From Larimichthys crocea (lineage: Eukaryota > Chordata > Actinopteri > Sciaenidae), in NCBI RefSeq assembly GCF_000972845.2, contig NC_040018.1:9273157-9337156 (forward strand): a stretch of 64,000 nt of DNA, written 5' to 3'. This document shows, piece by piece, positions 49,301 through 59,330 of the stretch. The notes beneath the pieces were generated by a model, which saw nothing but the letters and a program-made list of their open reading frames with translations, was not told where the DNA came from and made no database searches. The first letter of the stretch is position 1. The number at the start of each line of letters is the position of its first letter. The position numbers and the translations under genes were made by a program.

Positions 49301-52102
49301 TCCCTGGGTGGGGTCAGGGGTCAGATGTCAGCTGACCATAAAAATCTGATGACAGGGCATTTGTTTTGAGAGGAAGCAGCAGAACTTGAGCAATTGATGT
49401 TGTCGCCTATGAAAGCAGATGTGAGCAGTTCTCAGAAGGACGGAGTCCAAGAATATGTGAACGCCTGTTGGTGTCATCTGGTGACTTTCTGATTTGTCGT
49501 CAGCTAGAAGTTCTTTCAATGAAACGCAACTGGAACTTTCTGTTTATTTTTTCTCAAAGAGGAACTAAAAGTGGCAGTGACCCTTGCTGCTACATAATTT
49601 GTCAGCAATATTAGTGCAGAAAGCAGATTTTAGATGTGGGATTAAAAAAAGGCATATAACATATGACTTCAGTGAAAACCTCATTCAATTCCCCCTTAGA
49701 TGTAAATCTAATATTTTTAATCTAATATGTGTAACCTTGACCACTTACTGAAATGTTATGACTTTGGCTTCACAAATGGATGAAGGAAAACATAAAGTAT
49801 AATAAATAAAATTGAATAATCTGACATGGCAGTTACAGGAACTGGACACAATCTGTATCTCAAGAGTGATATTGATTCCACTCTTCTTACTGGCAAATGG
49901 AAAGCATTAGAGTGATCCTATTTACAATCCATGATTTATATATCGAACGCCAATATTCAGCACCAAGGAGGAGTGCAGTACGTGGTGATTTTGGGTGAAA
50001 CAGTAACAATATATGCTGTTTCTAACTGCTCTCCAGACTGACACATGAGTGTTATCTGATGTGACACCCCATCAGCTGTATTTGTCGGTTCAAAAACTGT
50101 AACAAATTGCTGTTACAAAACTCAATTCACCATTTTGTGGTGTGACACCACAGCGGTTACACTTTGGTTAGTTTTAGCCAGTATTGTTAAGAAATACTGT
50201 GGTCAAACTAAACACAAACTAAAACTGGAGGAGTGAACTTGTGGTGTGGAGGTCTCAGCCGAGCAACATGGTAATGCCACCACAACACCACCTGCCTGAT
50301 GCAAACAGTGGGGATTTTTAATAAAACTTTAAATAAAGTTTTCTTACAGTTTTCTTGGAGCTAGGATGTATACATTTTCAATAAGATGTTTTGGCATAGT
50401 ATAATTTCTTTTCTTTAAGATCCTGTACATAGCATATGAAAACCTCTGTCTAATACATGCAAAGCATCTTATCGTTAGATGCCTGAAAGTTTTTTTTATT
50501 CTTCATCTGTGACTCTTTAACAAGCTTTCTTCTTGCTTCACAATTGGAAGGTTTACATACACAATCAAATAAAAAAGTCAATCTTTCATTACATTTGAGA
50601 TCCATATATTACTTATACATTCATATATTTGGAAGTAACTTTTAAAAACTGATATCCTCACATTTAACACCTAACAAATGAGATTGCTCCACCTCTTTTT
50701 TCTTTTCTTTTCTTTTTTTGATATGGAAGCTACATGTATGTATACATTAGGGATTCAGAGTTCATGGATGGGAGGAAAATGGTTCAAGGGAGACTTGAAT
50801 TATGTAACAAACTAATTTTGTATAAAGTGATATTTTATGATCAAAATCAATGAAAGAAATATGTGATAGAAAAAATATGAAAAGTATAGTGTAACAGTAT
50901 TGTAACTGAGCATTCTGTATAACTGTACAAACAAATAAACCAGATGATAAGACCAAACTTTAAAAGATTTTCCAAATATTTCAAATATTTTGTTGGAATA
51001 CGCAAATAAAATAAAACCTCCTTACCTTCCTCTGTCCTCCCAAACCAAGAAGAGTTGAATCTCACTTAATTGTCCCTCCTGGTTCCCTTACAGTCAAGAT
51101 GGCAGTGAAGATATTGTGCCTGATTTTAGTGGATCATAACATACCAAGTACTGAATTAATGTACAGATATTCTAGTTCAAGATGAAACCAAACTTTTCTA
51201 TGGATGGATGTTTGAGCCATGACAAAAACTGACAAGACTTGTTTATAGCTGTCACTCCACCACCTGTCCCCTGTTCACCTGTCCCCAGCTGGACAGTTAA
51301 GATGACTGAGGAGTCAGCAGTTGATATAAAACAAGAAAATAAGACAATAAAAACTTTAAAAAGATATTTTATTGACCATAAAATATTTTCAGGGTTTTTC
51401 AAAAGATTGGAAGAATCACCTCAACCACGAGAAGTCCTTGAGTATACAGTCATAAATGTGCTCAGAAAATATTAGGTTGACGTGTCCAGTAGTGTGAAAG
51501 ATTAACTGCAGACAGATATACACAGGGACACAGACACACGGCCAAACACAAATCTGGCAGAGATAATAATAACTCTCAGAATCATACTCCTTAGAAGTAG
51601 TAGAAGATTTAACAGTAGTTTAACTTCCAAGGAAAATACATTAGGAAATCACGTAATTGTAAAATAAAACATTACTGTTCTGTTTCCTGACATAAAGGTC
51701 CAGATCCTGTTTCTACACTGACGGGAATAAAAATGTTCTCAGTCTCTGTAGAAAAATAAAAATCCTTGAACCCGAAAAAGAACTTTACATCTTAACTGTA
51801 GATGTGCTGCTGACAAAATGATGGAGAGTATTAAAATGCACTTTAAGGCAGCATGTACCTATCTATTCTATGTGTACTATATGTCGTGTGTTTATGAAGC
51901 TGCAGTCGGAGCAATTCCTCCATAATCCTGAGATACTGGAAAACACATTGGTGTTTACTCAGACTGGTGTAATGTTTTCTTTCTTTACCCCTCCATCAGT
52001 GTCACCAGTGACATTGATTTCTTCCCCTCCCTTCTTCTTTCTCTTCCCTGCCTTTGCTTCCAGAGTCACTTCGTATTCCCTGTGTCTGTCAAGTGTCAGA
52101 CA

Positions 52103-52367
52103 CAGGGCCGGTCCTAGCTATGGGCAATGTGGGCGGCCGCCCAGGGCGCATTGTCCGTGGGGGGCGCACGAACGCCCGAAAAAGCAAAAAACCTCGGTAA
52201 TTTTCGATACCGCTCATTAAGTCAGGGGAGCGGGCGCCCCGGGAGCGGGGTGTTGACAAGGCAGACGGGGGCGTCGGACAGACCGATGGGGGCGCACGCA
52301 TCCCGGGGCGCACGGCGCATCCAGGGGCGCCCGAGAAAATGTTCGCCTCGCGGGGGGGGGGGGGGGG
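52103..52367 (+). mobile_element. GC-rich hAT end fragment with G16 run
   Basis: Starts CAGGGCCGGTCCTAG, a terminus typical of a teleost hAT family, followed by GC-rich sequence (gggcggccgcccagggcgc) unlike the AT-rich surroundings. It ends at a run of 16 G (52352-52367). I find no matching inverted end or target duplication, so it is a fragment or the right end is degraded. Confidence 0.55.
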
Positions 52368-54439
52368 TTATTATGTCTTGGTGTTTGTGCAGTCAAAGCA
52401 ATGTTGGCGCATTAACATTTAAAGCATATGCACGACTGGTGCATAAAGAGAATTCAGTCTTGTTTGTTGTCTGCAAAGAATATTATGTTCTCCGTCTGGG
52501 CCTCCAGATTAATATTAATTAAAATGGACTCGGACCCGTTTATTCCCATCAGGACATTTGTGGCTTGTAAAACAGTTAGACATTAACAGCATGACGTGGC
52601 AAGAGTGCTAATGCGGGATGGTACAAGGGACAGTGGCATTAAATCACAACAGAGTCAGCTTGACTTTTTCCCTGCATATACACATGGGCAAACATTTAAT
52701 GGACCAAAATAACCATCATCAAGCTCCTAATGGTCATAAACGTTTTATGTGCATCACCACTTCCTCAGAGACTCTTGCATTATAACTCTGTTAGTGTCCA
52801 TGCTGAAAAAGAAGTCACCCTATTTAATTAAAGTCATTCTCTCATCAATTAGACAAACATCTTCATCTACATCTCTAACAGCATTGAGGTTTACATCCAC
52901 AGTGAGATTAAAAGGGAGACACAAAAAGGTAAAGAAATTTCACAGTTTAATTATCTAACCTCAATTTTTCTCAAACAACACAGCACATCTGTTGCAGGCT
53001 TCTGTGCATAAATTTACAGTTTAAGTAAATGGTGATGGTGAGGGAAAATCTATTTAGCTATTTCCTGCACTCAGCTGGTCTCCTTCAAAAAATCGAAAGG
53101 ACACGAGCCACAAGTTGCATGCGGGATATATCGCTCTATAGTTTCAGTCAATGACACCACATGATACCGTCTGCAGACGCACACGTCAGATCCTATACAA
53201 CTGAAACACAACCCATTTTACACATGCACAGAATGTGGTTGTGGGTTTGAGTAAAGACAGCGGTTTTTCTACCTTTCTTACCTGTTTTCTTGACCTTAAA
53301 ACAGACGACAACTGACAGATATGTGATATGATCAAAAGCACCAGCATAGCTATTAAATGCACCTGGAGAGTTTTTGTCCGCTGCTTTTCCAAGGTCAGGA
53401 TCGGAAATCGGTGAAGCTCAACTTTTAAGTCAATATAAACAAAAATTCCATAAGCAAAGAACAAGTGGAAAACATTGAGGTGCGATTGTTTTGTTTTTCA
53501 AATGCTTAAATAACTTTGCATCCACATATGGATGGATATAATCAGTGACACATTATTGCTTCCAAACCTTCTTGCAAATATCCCTCAGTAATTTTGTAGC
53601 AGTAAACTACTAGCACCTCCTGTGATAGAGACGAAAACTGTGACTAATAGAGACACAATCACGTGGTCTGTTCCACAGAAAAATAGTGACAGATGTATTT
53701 ATCCACCCTGCCAGTTCTGATAGATGGCACCTCTGTCATGGGTGTGCAGTTAGAGGCAGATACCGTCAGTGGCCTTAAAACAAAATGTCTTGTTTTGAAG
53801 TTCTCCCCACACATTGCTCAGGGACAATAAGGGAAGAAATGTTAGCAAGCATTACTCCCACAATAGATGTGCTTGTGGGGACAGACTGTCTATCTTGTGG
53901 ACAGCACAAAATAATAATTACTCGCCGTCTGGTTGGGAACATTTGTCTCACAAATGTTTCACGATGTACACGGACAACATCTGTCTGCGCGTCATTAGAA
54001 ACCTGACAAAGACAAACAAAGGGATCTAACCATGAAATACATACATGTAAATTCATATAAATGTAAAACCCGTTAAACTCTTCCACTCTGCCTCTGTTTC
54101 TCTGTCTGTCTTTTCTAACTGCAGCCTCCAGTCTCCTTCTCCGCGGATGCCGTGACATGATTACCTACTTGTTGTGGGAAGCCAGTAACACACTCCATGC
54201 CAATTTTTGACTACAGAGAACAACATATGGCATCTTGTCAAATTTAGTAACTGCATCTACCAATAAATAATACCCTCCCCAATATAAGTCTGGTGACATT
54301 AATGATTTTTAGTATTACATTAAATATGCATTTTGGGTAGTTTGTAGTAGTAGTTAAGTAGTAATATAAATCACTGTTTTAGTTTGCATTTTTTTACTTA
54401 GTACATAATTTCTATGCAACAAACATAATTAGATGATAA

Positions 54440-54640
54440 TTTATATATTCATCAATTTTCTGCAGCTTATCTTGTTGCAAGGGGCTGCAGCCTATCCCAA
54501 CTGGCTTTGAGTGAGAGGCAGGGTACACCCTGAAACCGCCAGTTCATCACATCTATGGATATTTTTTGGACTCCAATTACCTTGCATGTCTTTGGACTGC
54601 AGGGGAACTCACACAGACACAGTAACACGCAAAGACAGTG
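54440..54640 (+). repeat. Teleost interspersed repeat ('gcttatcc…ggctgcagcc' type)
   Basis: atattcatcaattttctgcagcttatcttgtt…ggggctgcagcctatccca…gtgagaggcagggtacaccctg…gccagttcatcac…tgcatgtctttggactg…aactcacacagacac: the classic order of landmarks of this repeat. Confidence 0.65.
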
Positions 54641-54917
54641 GTGAGCTCTTCCAAAGGCTTATGGAGGCAGAGGAAACCAACTGACTGAATGTTGGCTGGA
54701 GCACTTTACTGGACAGTCCCCTGCCCTTGATAATATTTTTCAAGGTGACTGGCATCAGTACCCGACAACCTTTACTAGTGAATTGAACGCTGGAAGTCAA
54801 GTGCATGTCACTGCGAGCCTCGCTGGACTCGAACTGGCGATCAGCGAACTCTAGCGCTGGCGCATGCGTAGATTGAATTTTTTTTAACGTTGCTGGACAT
54901 CACTAAGCGCATACGAC

Positions 54918-55170
54918 AAATCAAATCAAATCAAATCAGGTTTATTTGTATAGCCCTTTACAATAGCCGGATGGTACCCAAAGTGCTTTACAACAAAGCC
55001 ATAGAAACAAAAACATAACAGGTACAAAGAAGATAATACAGTCAAATGAAAATACAATTAAAATACAAAAAAAAACATGTGTACCTACAGTAGTCAGAAT
55101 AAAACGCTAATCAATAAAAAGTGGTGTCTTAAGTTTTGATTTAAAAAGGCAGGTACGACGGGTACTATGG
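54918..55170 (+). repeat. Retroelement-tail repeat (tttatttgtatagccctttac type)
   Basis: (aaatc)4 lead, then ggtttatttgtatagcccttt and ccaaagtgctttacaa, a tail shared by many teleost retroelements and gene 3' ends, followed by an A-rich stretch to about 55120. Confidence 0.5.
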
Positions 55171-55440
55171 CAGACGTTGCCCGATCAGAAACTGGGATGT
55201 TTCTCTGTGAATTTTGTTCTTTTTTGAATTTTGTTTTCATCAAACTCACAAAGGCCCTGTTTATTCAGCACAACCCCGTTGCCGTGGAACCCGAGAGCGA
55301 AAATCACCGTTTACCATGTTAAAAGTTTGGTTCAGATTAAAAAAATAACAAATTGCCCCAACACGGTCCTGAAAAAAAACAAACTCTGAGCTGCTTTTTT
55401 AGGAGACACTTAAAGTTGAAGAGGAAACCCAGAGACAGAC

Positions 55441-55469
55441 ATGACTGACACCGAGGGAGTCCAAGACAG
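55441..55469 (+). pseudogene. Candidate first coding exon of the lectin gene
   Basis: ATG at 55441 opens MTDTEGVQD and runs into a good donor (GACAG|gtaggt). A short acidic exon of this kind is typical of the cytoplasmic N-terminus of type II lectins. The assignment is strengthened by a second copy of exon plus donor-flanking intron at 56532 (see that entry), which shows that the segment belongs to the duplicated locus. No promoter is recognisable upstream. Confidence 0.5.
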
Positions 55470-55629
55470 GTAGGTGATAAATCAGGAGCTAAAGTTCCGT
55501 TTTTAGTAGTTAACCTGAAGCGAACGAGACAAAACGACTAAATGATTTTAATCTCCTCTTCGATGCTAAGACTTTTGTAGGATGTTTTATTTCAGGGCCA
55601 ATTTCTACACTTTATTGTTGATACTATCG

Positions 55630-55631
<2 letters not shown>

Positions 55632-55664
<33 letters not shown>
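55632..55664 (+). repeat. (CTAT)n microsatellite
   Basis: About eight tetranucleotide units, then a short GA run. Confidence 0.95.
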
Positions 55665-55997
55665 GAGAGAGAGAGACAGAGAGAAAATAAAATCATGCAA
55701 CTATGTTGTTTATATGTGGAATCTGACAGTAAATTCAAATAAAATAAAAATTAAAATAAATATAAATAAATAAATAAAATAAAGCCATGTATATTTTTAT
55801 TTATTTTTTATAACTTTTATTTATCAATGAAAAACAAATACGTGTGCACTGACGGTGCATAAAAGAATACAGTTCCTTTTCAACATTTTAGCTCATGTTA
55901 TTTTAGACACCAGTGTACAGTATATGCTCATAAATGGATATGCTATATGGTGACTAGGAAATTATATAGAGGTTTCATCAGTTCTGCAGGGAAGGAA

Positions 55998-56327
55998 TAT
56001 ACATTTCTGCTGTCAGCGTGCCACTGCACGCTCCCTCAAAACTTGCGACATCTGTGGCATTGGCTGTTGATAAACTGAACGTTTCAGGGTGGCCTTTTAT
56101 TGTGCGAGCCGGTCCAATCAGCACCTTGATATGCCCACACCTGTGGGTGGGATGGATTATCTCAAGTGCTCACTACACAGATTTACACAGATTTGTGAAC
56201 AATATTTTGAGAGAAATCATTATTTTTGTGTGTATATAGAAAATGTTTTAGAGCTTTGAGTTAATCTCATGAAAAATGGGAGCAAAAAAAAAAAGTTGTT
56301 GCGTTTATAATTTTTGTTTCAAGTGTA
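55998..56327 (+). mobile_element. Tc1-like transposon, 3' end fragment
   Basis: Matches the 3' end of the abundant teleost Tc1 family as I recall it: transposase C-terminal coding (…gcacgctccctcaaaacttg…), then the landmarks ggtgggatggattatctc, tttgtgaacaatatttt and catgaaaaatgggagc, ending gcgtttataatttttgttt near a TA. The 5' part is missing and there are internal deletions (the segment after gtgcgagcc is shortened). It is not functional. It lies in the intron after the first lectin exon and is absent from the matching position of the second duplicate unit. Confidence 0.75.
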
Positions 56328-56334
56328 TAACAGG

Positions 56335-56830
56335 TATTGTTTTTTAAAATCATAAAGACCAATCTGTAATTGCAATGTGTTTTTACCTGTCATTGTGCTT
56401 TAAGAACATCTCTCTTTATTTTTTTAAGAAAAGACACAGCTGAACCTGCTCTTGAAGAACACAGTCCAAAGAAAATATACTAAGGAGCCTTCTCTTCAAG
56501 AACACGTTGCAGGAATATGCACAACTGTGACATGACTTACACTGAAGAAATCCAATGAGGTAATAAATCAAGAGTAAAAGTTGTGGAGTTTTGGAGGAGT
56601 TTGAATAATTTCCATTTGCTGGTAGTAACTTAATGTTTGGATGCAGTATACATTTTGGATTGAATAATGTATTGTACAAGATTAGCTTTATAAAAATGAG
56701 AAATAGTTAAAATGGAAAACTTCAGCGGAAACAGCTTCTGAATCCACCTATCAGAACCTCACCCTCTGGGTACTGAGAACAAACAACTGAAGATGGCACG
56801 AACTACAACACTGATATCAGCATGTGGTAG
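56335..56830 (+). repeat. Left copy of a ~676-bp local tandem duplication
   Basis: Two anchor segments recur about 676 bp downstream: cctgtcattgtgct (56384 and about 57062) and cagcttctgaat..ccacctatcagaacctcacc (56732 and 57408). The spacing agrees to within a base or two. The upstream part, ctatatggtgact…gttctgcaggga at 55940-55990, recurs as ccatatggtgact…gttctgcagga at 56850-56935, with the Tc1 fragment accounting for the different spacing. The exon-like middles (56429-56560 versus 57117-57303) are not obviously similar. Confidence 0.7.
56532..56559 (+). pseudogene. Duplicate, broken copy of the lectin first exon
   Basis: Reads ATG ACT TAC ACT GAA GAA ATC CAA then TGA, followed by a donor-like gtaata. 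It aligns with 55441-55469 and with the first intron bases (taaatcag/aagag..taaaagtt in both). One missing base puts a stop just before the donor. It sits directly downstream of a neck-like stretch (56429-56531, acceptor tttttaag) containing the ACAGCTGAACCTGCTCTTGA element that is also seen near 57580. Confidence 0.5.
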
Positions 56831-56839
56831 ATGTGGACT

Positions 56840-57500
56840 GCATAAAAAGATTGCCATATGGTGACTTATTAACTATGGTTGGGACATGTCCTTCTGGCTC
56901 TTAGAGGTTCCATCCGTTCTGCAGGATAAGTTGTCCCGTAGCTTGCCCCAGTGGCTGCAGGAGACTAGCAGATTACAACTATTTGATAATGATGAAAAAT
57001 ATCATATGTACAAGTTTGCCTTGAAAACATAAAGGTCAGTCTGCAATGTAATGTGTTTTTTTCCTGTCATTGTGCTATAAGACTCACTTGATCGTCTTTC
57101 GTCTTTTGTTGGGCAGTTTCCCACTTGAAAAATCCTGATGAGGACTCAGAAAACATCACAGACACAGAAGTTTGTAATAAACAGGCATAGAAGATGACGC
57201 TATAACGGGCACAGAAGGGACATTTAACATCTTGATAAAAAGACTGCAATCCATTGGCAAGCATTTAATCGGGATTTTGATAGTGCTCTTTGTTGTGGCG
57301 TGACCAGTGCACTCTTCAATAAAAGCAATTTCTGATTGAAAATTACAAGATAGTCTAGAGGAACAATGAATGAGAATACGTTTAAAATGAATACATTCAG
57401 CTGAGAACAGCTTCTGAATTCCACCTATCAGAACCTCACCTTCTGGTACTGAGAACAACAACTGAAGCTGCACTTAACTGCAACACTGGATAACTTCACC
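56840..57500 (+). repeat. Right copy of the ~676-bp tandem duplication
   Basis: Partner of the left copy (anchors given there). It lacks the Tc1 fragment and carries the candidate tail/anchor exon in the position where the left copy has the duplicated first exon. Confidence 0.65.
57117..57303 (+). pseudogene. Candidate cytoplasmic-tail and membrane-anchor exon of the lectin
   Basis: Begins after a good acceptor (tcgtcttttgttgggcag). The first frame gives an acidic stretch NPDEDSENITDTEVCNKQA ending in TAG. A +1 frame from 57190 gives EDDAITGTEGTFNILIKRL and then a hydrophobic run LIGILIVLFVVA (57265-57300), cut by TGA. An acidic tail followed by a hydrophobic segment fits a type II signal anchor, but the run is only 12 residues and the frame change is needed, so this is tentative. 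Confidence 0.4.
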
Positions 57501-57905
57501 TTGTTGTCTGCTATCGCGAAACCCTGAAACATCACATACACTGACCGCTCTTGAAACAAACATCACAAGAAAATACACAACTGAACCTGCTCTTGACAAA
57601 ACATCACAAGAAAATACACAACTGAACCTGACTTGGAGAACGCGATTCAAGAAAAGAACAACTGGATGTGGAGAACCAAAAGCTTAACATGTTTCTAAAT
57701 TCAACTCTGGAAAACTTTAACCTCATAGAGAAGAGAAGAAACAACTTAACCTCCACTTACGAATCACTGAAGATCATCACCCCTCCAAGGCGCAGAAAGT
57801 AAACAGTTGCACCAGCTGTTATTGAATGAACAGCTAAACTCCATGCAGCTGAAAGCAGCTAATGAACACCAGCTTTCAATCCTGTTCTCGACCAAAGGGG
57901 CTTCA
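57493..57905 (+). pseudogene. Lectin neck (stalk) remnant with tandem repeats
   Basis: In shifting frames this stretch gives Leu/Asn/Glu-rich segments such as ENTQLNL, LNSTLENFNLIEKRRNNLT and QLHQLLLNEQLNSMQLKAAN, which suit a coiled-coil stalk carrying N-glycosylation sites. A 41-bp unit starting acatcacaagaaaatacaca is repeated twice at about 57558-57636. The last part (57807 onward) is in the same frame as the end of the lectin domain. The first ATG in that frame is at 57843. In-frame stops occur in every frame upstream of 57800. Confidence 0.5.
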
Positions 57906-57946
57906 TTTGGAGATTCTGCAACAGAGACACCCTGCAGTGTTCACAC

Positions 57947-58376
57947 TGCCCGCCTGGCTGGACGGACACGCTTCACGCTGCTTCATCCTGTCCACGAACC
58001 AAAGAAGTGGGAAAATGCTCGCATAGAGTTCTTGACTATGGGGGTGACCTGGCTATGGTTTGGAATAAAGAAGACCAGCATTGTTGACCAACATGACTTT
58101 TCAGTATGTACAGCAGAACCTAGTGAAGATTTCATTCAGCAGGATTGGATTGCAAGATATGGTCCAGGAGGGCACCTTCTACTGGGTCAATGGCGACACG
58201 AGTGGAATGTCATTTATTGGATGGATCAGGAGCCAAATAACGCTATGGCCAACTGGGACTTGAAAGGACAGGACTGTGTTGCCATTGTTCCACCAACATG
58301 CATTGGAGCGGAAGACTGGTTGAACTCCTGGGATGACAGTATTTGTGATGACGGACGGCACTACATTTGTGAGACC
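57947..58376 (+). pseudogene. C-type lectin domain, complete in content but read in three frames
   Basis: Motifs in order: CPPGWT (57947, frame starting at base 2 mod 3); KKWENARIEF (58002, frame 0); GGDLAMVWNKEDQ (58043, frame 2); LLTNMTFQYVQQN (58081, frame 1); PSEDFIQQDWI (58119, frame 0); LQDMVQEGTFYWVNGD and MSFIGW (58150-58224, frame 1); DQEPNNAMANW, QDCVAI and WDDSICDDGRHYICE (58224-58373, frame 0). EPN predicts mannose-type calcium-dependent sugar binding; WDD stands where WND is usual. The cysteine expected after ARIE is Phe (TTC, 58029). Cysteines of QDC, SIC and YIC are kept. No stop codon interrupts the reconstructed order of blocks, which argues for recent decay or indel errors. 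Confidence 0.85.
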
Positions 58377-58626
58377 ACAGTCCATTTTGGGCTGACTGAT
58401 GTAACACCCTGTTACACTGACAAGTGTGTATATATGTATATATTTATGATGTCTGGTTGTGTTACAACAATGCATAAAGTACAAGATATATGACTATTTA
58501 AATCATTACATTACAATATATTTAATGGCATCTTCACCACTGTTGGTGTTATAGACATAATTTAACTAAGATTTAAGGGTGGGGGATGAACAGCAATCAT
58601 AATTGCATCACTTTAGGCAGGCATAT

Positions 58627-58632
58627 AATAAA
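58627..58632 (+). terminator. Candidate poly(A) signal of the lectin gene
   Basis: AATAAA about 250 bp after the lectin domain. A second AATAAA is at 58888-58893. Both are on the gene's strand; the hexamer is common by chance in AT-rich DNA. Confidence 0.25.
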
Positions 58633-59199
58633 CATTTGTATTCTGTACATAACCACTGTTGTGTGTTTTTGCTGTGTTCTCTGGTGCCTGTGCTGTTGAT
58701 GCTAGCCTTCTGTAATTGCAACCCATTTCTATAGGGAACTCTGCGCAAACATGGGACTATTTTCTAACATGGGGGATCTAAATATTGTAGATACTGTAGG
58801 CCTTGACCCCTATCCATGACAAAAATTCACTGCTTATGCACAGCATGTTTTCTGTCTGAACAGTCTGTGTAGCTTGCATAAATACTCAATAAAAGTACTC
58901 ATAATACACCATATTATATAAGTGATATTACATTATTATGTTTTACTGTATCTTAATTTACATATGTTTTATATGTAAAATCTGTACTGTTTAATATGGA
59001 GTTGTTGTGGAGAGGTATTAAGTAATATAAAGTAGAAATACTACAGTACTAATACCTCAAATGTATTCTTAGTTAATTGTTAATTGTTCATAAGTGTGTC
59101 TCTGATGTGCACATCACTCTGATGACTACTTGTTTTCACATTATTAACAGTTTCCCAGCATCACCTCTAAGGAACAATAGCTGTAGAAACATGCGTAGG

Positions 59200-59330
59200 A
59201 CAGCTATGAAAGTTGGCGTGGGGCACGCACGTTTCTAGGATCATTTCACGTTTGATACATCTGAACGTGAGCGTGGAAAAGGACCTACGCCACTTTTTTG
59301 TGCGTACGCAAGCTTTGTACATGAGGCCCC
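59200..59330 (+). mobile_element. PIF/Harbinger-like terminal fragment
   Basis: Contains cacgcacgtttctagg, gtgcgtacgcaagctttgta and ends catgaggcccc. On the other strand this starts GGGGCCTCATGTACAAAG, which resembles termini of Harbinger-type teleost elements. Only one end is visible. Confidence 0.4.

Larger units (their letters stand above)
45061..55380. other. Intergenic region between mtss2 and the lectin locus
   Basis: About 10 kb without a supportable gene. Stop-free frames up to 177 codons (46764-47297, minus) show no domain pattern. It contains a perfect DR1 (46384), a palindrome at 50136, a GC-rich hAT end ending in a G16 run (52103-52367), a common teleost repeat (54440-54640) and another repeat tail (54928-55160). 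The stretches 47.3-50.0 and 52.5-54.4 kb are AT-rich and featureless to me. Confidence 0.6.
55441..58496 (+). pseudogene. Type II membrane C-type lectin gene, frameshifted (probable pseudogene)
   Basis: Overall locus of a fish C-type lectin receptor resembling the CD209/asialoglycoprotein-receptor type: short cytoplasmic first exon, possible signal-anchor exon, neck with short repeats, one C-terminal carbohydrate-recognition domain. The longest open frame (57807-58493) covers the neck end and both ends of the domain but reads through its middle out of frame. The central lectin motifs are split among three frames, with at least six frame changes between 57965 and 58224, four of them equivalent to losing one base in a short homopolymer. 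The first conserved domain cysteine is Phe. Such a gene would encode a pattern-recognition receptor binding sugars through calcium. Either the locus is a recent pseudogene or the assembly contains indel errors. Confidence 0.75.

Noticed and set aside
50545..50575. Tc1-like terminus (ggaaggtttacatacac)
   Set aside because: Similarity to the Tc1 motif ggaagtttacatacac is short, and no second end or transposase sequence is nearby.
51239..51475. 78-codon plus-strand frame with Lys/Glu-rich C-terminus
   Set aside because: Not flanked by convincing splice sites or similar to any family I know.
58179..58484. 101-codon frame antisense to the lectin domain
   Set aside because: Shadow of the lectin domain on the other strand; no independent support.
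57807..58493. The 228-codon frame as an intact lectin protein
   Set aside because: Only its parts at 58002-58037, 58119-58147 and 58224-58373 carry lectin motifs; the rest is out of frame relative to the domain, and the frame opens at TTG, not ATG.
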